A stretch of DNA of 5,491 nucleotides from Bacteroidota bacterium (GTDB lineage: Bacteria > Bacteroidota > Kryptoniia > Kryptoniales > JAKASW01). Of this stretch, positions 1-5,491 are shown in pieces. The stretch is taken from the NCBI GenBank assembly GCA_021785235.1, contig JAJYGB010000205.1, positions 1 through 5,491 of the forward strand, in the 5' to 3' direction. The position numbers were made by a program, and so were the translations under genes. Positions within the stretch are counted from its first letter, which is position 1. Each line of letters begins with the position of its first letter. Under the pieces are notes generated by a model. The model saw nothing but the letters and a program-made list of their open reading frames with translations. It had not been told where the DNA came from and ran no database searches.

Positions 1-1
1 C

Positions 2-451
2 GCCGGGCTCGTCCACACCTACATCTCTTCCAGGCCGAATGAAGTCGATACCATAATGCTTATTGCACGATCGTTCGCGAGCGGAAAAAGGATCGCGGTG
101 CCGGTCATCACCGATAAGAAGGAAAGAAAACTTGAGAGCTCCGAGCTCATGAACATCGGGGATTTAACCGAGGGTCCCTTCAACACGAAGGAACCGAAGG
201 TCTTTTCGGCGATCCCCATCGAAGAAGTCGATCTGTTCATTATCCCCGTTATCGCGGCGGATAGGTCGGGGAATCGAATAGGCTGGGGATTAGGATACTA
301 CGACAATTTCCTCGAGACCCAGAAAAAACCTATCGTGGCCCTTGCTTACAATTTCCAAATAGTTGATACTATTGAGTCCTCGGTGACAGATGTGAGAGTT
401 GACTATATTATAACCGAGGAGGAGATCATCAAGACTAACGCCCGGCACTAG
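2..451 (+). CDS. 5-formyltetrahydrofolate cyclo-ligase (MTHFS family), 5'-truncated by window edge
   Basis: This enzyme uses ATP to convert 5-formyl-THF to 5,10-methenyl-THF in the cytoplasm, returning a storage folate to one-carbon metabolism. The frame is open from base 2, so the true start lies left of the window. An internal ATG at 56 is only a methionine inside the domain, because family-like sequence (HTYISSRPNEVDT) lies before it. The visible 149 residues cover most of a family usually near 190 aa. The signature loop at 269-304 reads GNRIGWGLGYYD, matching the conserved GxRLGxGxGYYD phosphate/folate-binding segment. It is followed by ALAYNFQ and by VDYIITEE, the usual C-terminal block (VDxIITE). 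No defects are seen. The stop TAG is at 449-451 and the next gene follows after 24 nt, so the two are probably cotranscribed. E. coli ygfA and B. subtilis yqgN are family members. The assignment is firm at family level. Confidence 0.95.
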   Translation, partial: AGLVHTYISSRPNEVDTIMLIARSFASGKRIAVPVITDKKERKLESSELMNIGDLTEGPFNTKEPKVFSAIPIEEVDLFIIPVIAADRSGNRIGWGLGYYDNFLETQKKPIVALAYNFQIVDTIESSVTDVRVDYIITEEEIIKTNARH

Positions 452-475
452 CGGGATCAGACCACAGAGACGGCA

Positions 476-1162
476 ATGGACCAACAGAAATCCGAATCCA
501 GCGATTCACATCGAAGGCTTTATAAATCCCGGACTGAGAGAATCGTCGACGGCGTTTGCGGCGGACTGGCCGAGTATCTGGGAGTTGATGCGACTGTTGT
601 GCGCCTTCTCCTCGTGGCTTTCTCCATCCTCAGTGTCGGGGCCGGGGTGATCTTCTATATAGTTGCCATGCTCGTTATTCCCACGGAGCCGCTCAAGCTC
701 GATCCCTCCGGAGAGCGTTTGGAACAGGAGACTCGATCGGCGGGAGGGTCCACGGTGACCCTGGTTCTCGGGATCGTCATTGTCATCATCGGTATTACTT
801 TGTTTTTTCATTACTATGATTTCCTTCCGTTCACGTTTACGTTCCACCAGTTCGGGACGCTTGCGCTTCCGATTATATTCATACTTATCGGTGGGGCGCT
901 TCTGCTGGGGAAGGTTAAGAAGGAGAGTTCATCCGGGGGTGTTGAGGGTGAGAGTGTCAATACGGGAGTGGAGAAGAAAAGGCTCGCACGGTCCGTGCGC
1001 AACAAGAAGATCGCGGGTGTCTGCGGTGGTCTGGCGGAATATCTTGAAGTCGACCCAACAATCGTGAGGCTCGCATGCGTCGTACTCGCGTTCGCGTCGT
1101 TCGGACTTGCGCTGATCCTTTATGTCGCATGTGCTTTCGTAATTCCAAAGGAGGTTAGTTGA
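476..1162 (+). CDS. Twin PspC-domain membrane protein
   Basis: The 228-aa protein carries two PspC domains, one at each end. The first is at about residues 14-71 and the second at about 168-225. Each has the hallmark GVCGGLAEYL, then a VD(A/P)T(V/I)VRL motif, then a hydrophobic helix (about 43-67 and 198-222) ending in VIP. Between them, helices at about 94-112 and 127-145 form a small membrane core resembling DUF5668/LiaI-LiaF-like pairs, and a Ser/Gly/Glu-rich linker (about 148-166) precedes the second PspC. PspC proteins are inner-membrane components of envelope-stress responses; in enterobacteria PspC senses damage and recruits PspA. No pspA, pspB or pspF is visible here, so the pathway is inferred only from the domain. 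ATG 476 is the only start after the previous in-frame stop; the RBS is weak (AGAGA). The gene overlaps the next by one base (TGATG). The domain call is firm; the precise role is unknown. Confidence 0.9.
   Translation: MDQQKSESSDSHRRLYKSRTERIVDGVCGGLAEYLGVDATVVRLLLVAFSILSVGAGVIFYIVAMLVIPTEPLKLDPSGERLEQETRSAGGSTVTLVLGIVIVIIGITLFFHYYDFLPFTFTFHQFGTLALPIIFILIGGALLLGKVKKESSSGGVEGESVNTGVEKKRLARSVRNKKIAGVCGGLAEYLEVDPTIVRLACVVLAFASFGLALILYVACAFVIPKEVS
1147..1154 (+). promoter_or_regulatory. Strong Shine-Dalgarno fixing the start of the six-helix membrane protein
   Basis: AAAGGAGG lies inside the 3' end of the twin-PspC gene, where it also encodes its PKEV tail. It sits 7 nt before the ATG at 1162. 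An in-frame TTG immediately upstream at 1159 would leave only 4 nt, so the ATG is the better start. It is the clearest RBS in the window. With the TGATG overlap it implies efficient translation of the downstream gene coupled to the upstream one. Confidence 0.85.
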
Positions 1163-1695
1163 TGAGCACAATTGCTGAAAGAAAGAGCCACGTAGGCACT
1201 TTTCTTCTCGGTCTTCTCCTGCTCCTATTCGGCGTGCTTCTTCTTATGAACCGCGCGGGAGTTGTAGATTTAAATTTCACGAGGATAGCCGCATTCGCGG
1301 TGCTGATTATCGGAGGCTTTGAGGCCATAACGGCCTTTGCCTACTCGAACCAGAGAAGACTCTTCTGGGGGTCGACTCTTTTTCTTTCCGCCATGCTCGT
1401 ACTTCTCGTTTCCTACGAATATATACCGGGTTCATGGAGCGTGATCTGGCCGTCCGCCCTGATCATACCGGGCCTCGCCTTTCTGATGCTCTTCTTCTCG
1501 CACCCAAGGGAATACGCGCTGCTGATTATCGCGGCGCTGTTCGTGGTGGTCGGCTGGAGCGGACTCATGGCTGAGAAAGGCGAGTACGGCTTTGGCGACG
1601 GCGCCTACGGGATACTCAGGTTTCTTGTTCCTGCCGCGGTAGTTGCGGCCGGGCTCTATATTATCTGGAAGAACTTCCTCAAGGCTCATAAATAA
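1162..1695 (+). CDS. Six-helix membrane protein, LiaI-LiaF-like / DUF5668 type
   Basis: The 177-aa protein is almost entirely membrane-embedded, with likely helices at about residues 11-29, 40-60, 67-86, 93-112, 117-134 and 151-169. The first segment (GTFLLGLLLLLFGVLLLMN) has the glycine-spaced pattern of LiaI-LiaF-like/DUF5668 membrane regions, which appear to recur along the chain as helix pairs: a second WP-containing pair is at about 96-130. There is no signal peptide beyond the first helix and no soluble or catalytic domain; the C-terminal cell-wall-active region of LiaF is absent. In Firmicutes, LiaF and LiaI belong to the LiaRS cell-envelope stress response, and related proteins often sit beside PspC genes. 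The start at ATG 1162 is set by a perfect Shine-Dalgarno and overlaps the stop of the twin-PspC gene, so the two products may act together. Family placement is moderate; function is unproven. Confidence 0.8.
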   Translation: MSTIAERKSHVGTFLLGLLLLLFGVLLLMNRAGVVDLNFTRIAAFAVLIIGGFEAITAFAYSNQRRLFWGSTLFLSAMLVLLVSYEYIPGSWSVIWPSALIIPGLAFLMLFFSHPREYALLIIAALFVVVGWSGLMAEKGEYGFGDGAYGILRFLVPAAVVAAGLYIIWKNFLKAHK

Positions 1696-1711
1696 AGTTG
1701 TGAAGTGGAAT

Positions 1712-1740
1712 CTGTCCGCTGGCGGAGGACCAGCGGGCAG
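1712..1740. repeat. 11-bp stem hairpin in the spacer before the transporter gene
   Basis: CTGTCCGCTGG (1712-1722) pairs with CCAGCGGGCAG (1730-1740) over 11 bp with one G-U pair and a 7-nt loop (CGGAGGA). The left part can instead fold on itself (TCCGC-TG-GCGGA, 1714-1725), so two structures compete. It starts 16 nt after the upstream stop, where a terminator would be expected, but no T-run follows (GTTACGAC), so a classical intrinsic terminator is not supported. It may be an mRNA 3'-end stabiliser, a Rho-linked stop or a copy of a dispersed intergenic palindrome. Copy number cannot be judged from this window. Confidence 0.6.
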
Positions 1741-1838
1741 GTTACGACATCGCTGGCCTGACGCTCGTGGATGAACCGGATGCATTCCGTATTTTCTATA
1801 CAGCTTGCCATACGTCATTTGTAGAATAGCGAGGACCT

Positions 1839-3125
1839 ATGGAACACACTCTCTTGAGCGAGCAGGAAAAACCAACCAGGCCACACTTTGAGATTCTGCT
1901 CATGAGCTGGGCGGGGTGGGTATTCGACTTCTATGACCTGATTCTCTTCACGTTTCTTCTTATTCCCATCGGAAAGGAACTTGCCCTCTCAAGAGTAGAG
2001 TTGTCGTATATCCTTGGAGCCTCACTGGCCGCGACCGCATTAGGGGGCGTTTTGTTCGGGGTTCTATCAGATCGGTTTGGGAGGAGACGCGTTCTGCAGT
2101 GGACTATTCTTACATACAGCTTCGGGACCTTTCTCAGCGGGTTTGCGCCGAACCTGTTTGTGCTCCTGATTTTCAGAATTATTACCGGGCTTGGCGTCGG
2201 CGGAGAGTGGGCGACCGGCCAGACCTATGTCGGGGAGACGTTTCCACCGAAAGTCAGGGGGAGATATGCGGCGATCATGCAGACCGGCGCTCCGTTTGGG
2301 ATTGTCCTGGCATCCATCGTCGGTGGATTTATCGAACCTGTCATCGGCTGGCGATCGTGCTTCTTTGTTTCAATCCTGCCTGCGATACTGGTGGTACTGA
2401 TAAGGCGGCGGTTGCCGGAATCCGACGTGTGGCTCGAAAGACGCCGGCTGATCTCACAGGAAGGATTCGATGGTAAGGGCGTTGAGCAGGAATCCAAAAA
2501 TAAATTTCTTCTCCTCTTCTCTGCCGAATACAGGAAGCTTTTTGCCCAATCATTGGTTCTGGCCGTGTTTGACATGTCCGCATACTGGTTCACCTATTCC
2601 TGGCTACCCGGCTACCTCCACGAGCAGCGGCAATTCCCGATGACTAAATCCGCGGTATGGATGCTGGTCACACAGGCGGGCGGTTTGCTCGGTTACCTCT
2701 CTTTCGGGTTCGTCGCGGACAGGTTCGGGAGGCGTCCCGCGTATTCGGTGTACTCCTTCATCATGGCCCTCGCCCTTGTAATGATAACACTCGTGTGGAA
2801 CGTGGTCGCGGTCTATCCCGCGGTCATTCTCTCATTCATGTTCCTGGTCGGTTTCGGTACCGGCATGTTCAGCGGCTACGGCCCGCTCTTCAGCGAGCTC
2901 TATCCAACGAGCATCAGAAATACCGCGATGGGTTCCGCATTCAACCTTGCCCGCGGAGTCCAGTTTTTCACACCGGTCGTCATCGCGGTAGTCGCAGAAA
3001 GGTACGGTCTCAGCGGAGGGATTTCTCTCGCGGCCGTCTTCGCAATTCTGACAGGAATATGGATTTGGACATTCCCCGAGACGAGGGGGCGAAAACTTAA
3101 GATAGTCGAGGGGGAGGCACGGTAA
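1839..3125 (+). CDS. Major facilitator superfamily transporter, sialate/lactate:H+ symporter-like
   Basis: This 428-aa inner-membrane protein has the normal length and twelve-helix layout of an MFS carrier. The first copy of motif A, GVLSDRFGRRR, is at 74-84 between helices 2 and 3, and its counterpart GFVADRFGRRP is at 290-300 between helices 8 and 9, showing the two-fold repeat. Motif B-like RIITGLGVGGEW is at 113-124. PESDVWL (193-199) ends the first half, and PETRGRKL (413-420) closes helix 12 in the manner of sugar and organic-acid porters. Acidic residues D30 and D33 in helix 1 (DFYDLILF) suggest proton coupling. The pattern is closest, from memory, to NanT/Jen1-type symporters carrying sialate, lactate or related acids; the substrate cannot be read from sequence. 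GAGG at 1831-1834 is a modest RBS. The gene stands between two spacers, 143 nt upstream and 73 nt downstream, and could be its own transcription unit. Confidence 0.92.
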   Translation: MEHTLLSEQEKPTRPHFEILLMSWAGWVFDFYDLILFTFLLIPIGKELALSRVELSYILGASLAATALGGVLFGVLSDRFGRRRVLQWTILTYSFGTFLSGFAPNLFVLLIFRIITGLGVGGEWATGQTYVGETFPPKVRGRYAAIMQTGAPFGIVLASIVGGFIEPVIGWRSCFFVSILPAILVVLIRRRLPESDVWLERRRLISQEGFDGKGVEQESKNKFLLLFSAEYRKLFAQSLVLAVFDMSAYWFTYSWLPGYLHEQRQFPMTKSAVWMLVTQAGGLLGYLSFGFVADRFGRRPAYSVYSFIMALALVMITLVWNVVAVYPAVILSFMFLVGFGTGMFSGYGPLFSELYPTSIRNTAMGSAFNLARGVQFFTPVVIAVVAERYGLSGGISLAAVFAILTGIWIWTFPETRGRKLKIVEGEAR

Positions 3126-3145
3126 CGCCGTCCGGCAGCCGTTGT

Positions 3146-3173
3146 TTCAATATGTCACTTTGCCAATATTGAA
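3146..3173. promoter_or_regulatory. 8-bp inverted repeat, candidate operator upstream of the kinase pair
   Basis: TTCAATAT (3146-3153) and its exact reverse complement ATATTGAA (3166-3173) are separated by 12 nt. The arm centres are 20 bp apart, about two helical turns, as expected for a dimeric regulator contacting one DNA face. The element lies in the only spacer before the kinase genes, 25 nt from the ATG at 3199, and is AT-rich against its surroundings. A weak RNA hairpin is an equally possible reading. No convincing sigma-70 type promoter was found beside it. Confidence 0.4.
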
Positions 3174-3198
3174 TCTCGGCGCGGAAGCAAATGGAATT

Positions 3199-4338
3199 AT
3201 GACAAGCAAGGTTGACTTCGTCTCGTTCGTAAAGAAGCACTACTTCAGGGGCCGCCTCTATCTGATTATCTTCTCGGTGTTGACGCTCATCGCAGTGGCA
3301 GTGGCATTCCAACAGTTTTACATCATCAACCTGAACACGCAAACCCGCTACAGCCTTTTGTGGCACATCCCCTTCAACCTCTTCTATTTCTGGTACTGGT
3401 TTCTCCTTCTCCTGCTCATGTTCTGGGCCACGAGAAGTCTCAGGTTGGGAGCTTCAAAAGGGCTCTACTTCGTATCGGTGTATCTTCTTTTTCCTGTCAT
3501 CACTGTCTTCGCACATCAGATCTTGACTTCGCTCGTAATCAATTCCACACTTGGATATCTTGACGTACCCACGCTGATATACAAACGGATGCTGCGCAAC
3601 CCATGGTTGGGGTTGGATGTGGTAATATATTTTGTGATCATGATAGCCATGGATCTATTCGAGTTCCAGCAGAAAAACAGGGATGACGAGCTGAAGCTGG
3701 CACAACTTCAGAGACAGCTCGCGGAGTCACAGCTGAGTGCGCTCGAGAGCCAATTACATCCTCATTTTCTGTTCAATACCTTGAACGCGGTTTCGACATT
3801 AATACTGAAGAAGGAGAACGCGGAGGCCGAGAGGATGCTCTCGCTGCTGCATGATTTTCTGGAAACGACGATTCACGAAAGCGAACGACACATGATCCAG
3901 CTGGAAGAGGAACTGCGTTTCACGAACCATTACCTGGAAATTGAGAAGGTGAGATTTGCCGGGAGGCTTGAGGTTTCCGAGAACATTTCGCCGGAGACCC
4001 TCGCTGCCGGCGTCCCCAACCTTCTTCTTCAGCCCATTGTGGAAAACGCGGTGAGATACGCTATCGCCCCCCAAAAATCGGGGGGAAAGATCGTGATCAC
4101 TACCAGGAAAATAGGGCGCTATCTCTCGGTCATTGTCGAGGACAACGGACCGGGAATCACCGGAACGACCGGAAGGAACGGGCAACATGGAGTCGGTCAT
4201 CGCGTAACCGGGCAAAGGCTATTTCATCTGTTCGGCGACGATCACGTCTTTGAATTTGAAATTAAACCGGCGGGCGGGATGAAAGTGCGAATCGAAATTC
4301 CGTTCCTCGAAGGTGATTTCGCCGGTGTTGGAGCGTAA
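3199..4338 (+). CDS. LytS/YehU-type membrane sensor histidine kinase
   Basis: The 379-aa protein should autophosphorylate and pass phosphate to a response regulator, usually of the LytTR class. Four likely helices are at about 19-41, 54-78, 88-113 and 136-155, then a charged coiled coil (about 155-186). The His_kinase domain has QLHPHFLFNTLN at 185-196, with H189 as the expected phospho-acceptor. The HATPase has N-box LLLQPIVENAV (275-285, N283), G1 box DNGPG (315-319) and a G2-like GVG (331-333). The G2 segment reads GVGHRVTGQRL where the family usually has GxGLxNxxxRL, so Leu and Asn are replaced by H334 and V336. No known sensor domain was recognised in the membrane part. ATG 3199 is chosen over an in-frame TTG at 3142 that lacks an RBS; GGAAG is 11 nt upstream of the ATG. 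The next gene starts one base after this stop, so the two should be coexpressed. Confidence 0.93.
   Translation: MTSKVDFVSFVKKHYFRGRLYLIIFSVLTLIAVAVAFQQFYIINLNTQTRYSLLWHIPFNLFYFWYWFLLLLLMFWATRSLRLGASKGLYFVSVYLLFPVITVFAHQILTSLVINSTLGYLDVPTLIYKRMLRNPWLGLDVVIYFVIMIAMDLFEFQQKNRDDELKLAQLQRQLAESQLSALESQLHPHFLFNTLNAVSTLILKKENAEAERMLSLLHDFLETTIHESERHMIQLEEELRFTNHYLEIEKVRFAGRLEVSENISPETLAAGVPNLLLQPIVENAVRYAIAPQKSGGKIVITTRKIGRYLSVIVEDNGPGITGTTGRNGQHGVGHRVTGQRLFHLFGDDHVFEFEIKPAGGMKVRIEIPFLEGDFAGVGA
4067..4085. repeat. C6/G6 hairpin inside the kinase gene
   Basis: CCCCCC (4067-4072) and GGGGGG (4080-4085) can form a 6-bp all-GC stem around AAAAATC. The element lies in the ATPase coding region just after the N box and encodes part of APQKSGGK. 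It holds the two clearest homopolymer runs noticed in the window, so it is a plausible slippage or sequencing-error site. The frame stays open through it and the G1 box follows in the correct frame, which argues against an error here. Confidence 0.6.
4330..4333 (+). promoter_or_regulatory. Shine-Dalgarno supporting a GTG start for the second kinase-like gene
   Basis: GGAG lies within the last codons of the upstream kinase and 6 nt before GTG 4340. The first ATG of the downstream frame, at 4412, has no purine-rich RBS before it. The arrangement favours the GTG and gives a one-base gap between the genes. Confidence 0.6.
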
Positions 4339-4339
4339 C

Positions 4340-5491
4340 GTGCCATCACTTCCTAGCGACGCGGGCGAGGTGCTAGAAGGCTTATCCGGAAGACAGTTTC
4401 AACCGCGCGAGATGGACTCTGGACGGTCGAGTCTCTATTCCGGTCTTCTAGTGCCGATGGTTGTCGTACTCACATTCGTGGCCTCAATCAACGCTCTACA
4501 AGGTTACCTGATATATTTTCGCGGTGAAAAATCTTTGATCAATTTCGCGAGATATCTCACGAGTAATCTCTTGTACTCGTGGTATTTCCTCCTGACGGTT
4601 GTTGTGGTGATGTGGCTTTCGGGCAGGGTCTCGGTGAATAAGAAGACTCTCCTTCCCTGGGCGGCGATCCATTTGTCCGTCATGGGCGTACTCACCGTTG
4701 CGCACCAGCTGCTTTCTCTTTTACTCGATAAGGACATTCTTCATTTCCAGAGATCCGCGACTGTGTTTGGGGTGCTTCTGAATAACCCGGCCGTTTGGGG
4801 AGACATGGCGGCATATGTGCTGTTTCTGCTCGGTTTCTATGTGCTTGAGTATCGCAGAACTAATCGCGAGTATGAACTGGAGTACTCCCGTCTCGAAACG
4901 GTTCTCGCGAGGACGAGGCTGCGTGAGCTAAGAGGAAGGGTGCATCCTGATTTTCTTCTTGACACGCTTGACGCGCTCAAGATGCTTCTGCGCGCGAAGC
5001 AGAATAGAAAGGCTAATGCCGCTCTTTCACAGCTGAGTGAGTTCCTGAGGACGACCGTATACGACCGTGACCGTGACGAGGCAACGCTGAATGAAGAAGT
5101 TGTTCTAACTAGTCGATACATTGAATTGGAGAATCTCAGGTTGACGGCAAACGTACGCGTTATTGAAAGAATAACCGGTGATGCCCGAAAAGCTCTGGTG
5201 CCAAGTTTCCTCCTTCAGCCGATAGTTGAGGAACTCGTCAGATCTAATCTTGCTGGCGGGGCAACGCGCTTTGATGTCGAGCTAACTGCCGAGACTCGTG
5301 AAAGATTTCTTGAATTATCCGTTAAAGTGGGAACAGGTGGAATCTCCCGCGAAGATTTGGGACGCGGGGGCGGCGGAGCGCTGGAAGTGACGAAGGAAAG
5401 GCTCGCGAGACTGTACGGTGAGCATCATCAGTTTTCGGCCGCTGCGGCGCCGGGAGGTACGGAGGTTGTCAGTTTGAAGATTCCATTGGAT
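4340..5491 (+). CDS. LytS-like histidine pseudokinase, open at the right edge
   Basis: This frame runs from GTG 4340 to the window end (384 codons) with no stop. It matches the preceding kinase along its length: four helices (about 33-57, 76-94, 104-129, 153-169), a charged coiled coil, then kinase and ATPase regions. The catalytic residues are not conserved. The phospho-acceptor motif PHFLFNTLN is PDFLLDTLD (203-211), with D204 in place of His. The N box is LLQPIVEELV (291-300), with E298 for Asn. The G1 box DNGPG is VGTGG (330-334), with V330 for Asp. The G2 segment is GGALEVTKERL. Structural residues survive, such as RYIELENLRL (259-268), LLQPIVE, ERLARLYG and a terminal PGGTEVVSLKIP, so only a few C-terminal residues should be missing. 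It is probably unable to autophosphorylate and may partner the intact kinase. GTG 4340 is preferred for its RBS; ATG 4412 is the alternative. The fold is clear and inactivity is inferred. Confidence 0.88.
   Translation, partial: MPSLPSDAGEVLEGLSGRQFQPREMDSGRSSLYSGLLVPMVVVLTFVASINALQGYLIYFRGEKSLINFARYLTSNLLYSWYFLLTVVVVMWLSGRVSVNKKTLLPWAAIHLSVMGVLTVAHQLLSLLLDKDILHFQRSATVFGVLLNNPAVWGDMAAYVLFLLGFYVLEYRRTNREYELEYSRLETVLARTRLRELRGRVHPDFLLDTLDALKMLLRAKQNRKANAALSQLSEFLRTTVYDRDRDEATLNEEVVLTSRYIELENLRLTANVRVIERITGDARKALVPSFLLQPIVEELVRSNLAGGATRFDVELTAETRERFLELSVKVGTGGISREDLGRGGGGALEVTKERLARLYGEHHQFSAAAAPGGTEVVSLKIPLD

Noticed and set aside
56..451. ATG 56 as the start of the cyclo-ligase gene
   Set aside because: Family-typical sequence continues upstream in the same frame to the window edge, so the gene starts outside the window.
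1432..1818. Minus-strand open frame of 128 codons across the membrane-protein gene and spacer
   Set aside because: It has no recognisable domain, is mostly antisense to a well-supported gene, and crosses the hairpin spacer.
1805..1827. TTGCCA and TAGAAT as a promoter for the transporter gene
   Set aside because: The spacing is only 11 nt, far below the 16-18 nt needed; no other convincing -35/-10 pair was found in the spacer.
3124..3147. Terminator after the transporter gene (AACG...CGTT followed by TGTTT)
   Set aside because: The stem is only about 4 bp with mismatches inside and the T-run is broken, too weak to call.
3142..3198. TTG 3142 as the kinase start, adding 19 residues
   Set aside because: There is no RBS before it, it overlaps the inverted repeat, and the ATG at 3199 gives a normal N terminus before the first helix.
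3191..3202. Three-codon ORF (ATGGAATTATGA) overlapping the kinase start as a leader for coupling
   Set aside because: It is too short to distinguish from chance and has no RBS of its own.
4837..5121. Minus-strand open frame of 94 codons opposite the pseudokinase gene
   Set aside because: Its Ser/Arg-rich product looks like an antisense shadow; the + strand frame has clear family motifs through the same bases.

Overview
The window is a compact, one-directional piece of bacterial chromosome: six genes, all on the + strand, with no RNA gene, CRISPR array, transposase or other mobile element seen. Base composition is moderate (by eye slightly above 50% GC). Combined membrane-stress (PspC / LiaI-LiaF-like) genes and LytS-type membrane kinases fit an environmental Gram-negative, perhaps of the Bacteroidetes/Chlorobi/Ignavibacteria side. 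That placement is a low-confidence guess: no marker gene here fixes the taxonomy.

Layout: (1) the 3' part of a 5-formyltetrahydrofolate cyclo-ligase gene (folate salvage), cut by the left edge. (2) 24 nt later, a 228-aa protein with two PspC domains flanking a two-helix membrane core. (3) Coupled to it by a TGATG stop/start overlap and a perfect Shine-Dalgarno, a 177-aa six-helix LiaI-LiaF-like/DUF5668-type membrane protein. (4) After a 143-nt spacer with a strong hairpin, a 428-aa major facilitator transporter resembling the sialate/lactate:H+ symporter-like branch. (5) After a 73-nt spacer with an 8-bp inverted repeat, a 379-aa LytS/YehU-type membrane histidine kinase. (6) One nucleotide after its stop, a second LytS-like protein of the same architecture, open to the right edge.

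The most notable point is the kinase pair. The two proteins align from the membrane region to the end of the ATPase domain and look like a tandem duplication. The first keeps the phospho-acceptor His, the N-box Asn and the G1-box Asp. The second has Asp, Glu and Val at those three positions, so it appears to be a pseudokinase that keeps its fold, membrane part and reading frame. Translational coupling suggests near-equal production and possibly a kinase/pseudokinase heterodimer. A LytTR response regulator would be expected just beyond the right edge but is not visible. By analogy with enterobacterial LytS-type systems that control transporters, the adjacent transporter is a candidate target or ligand carrier; this is inference only.
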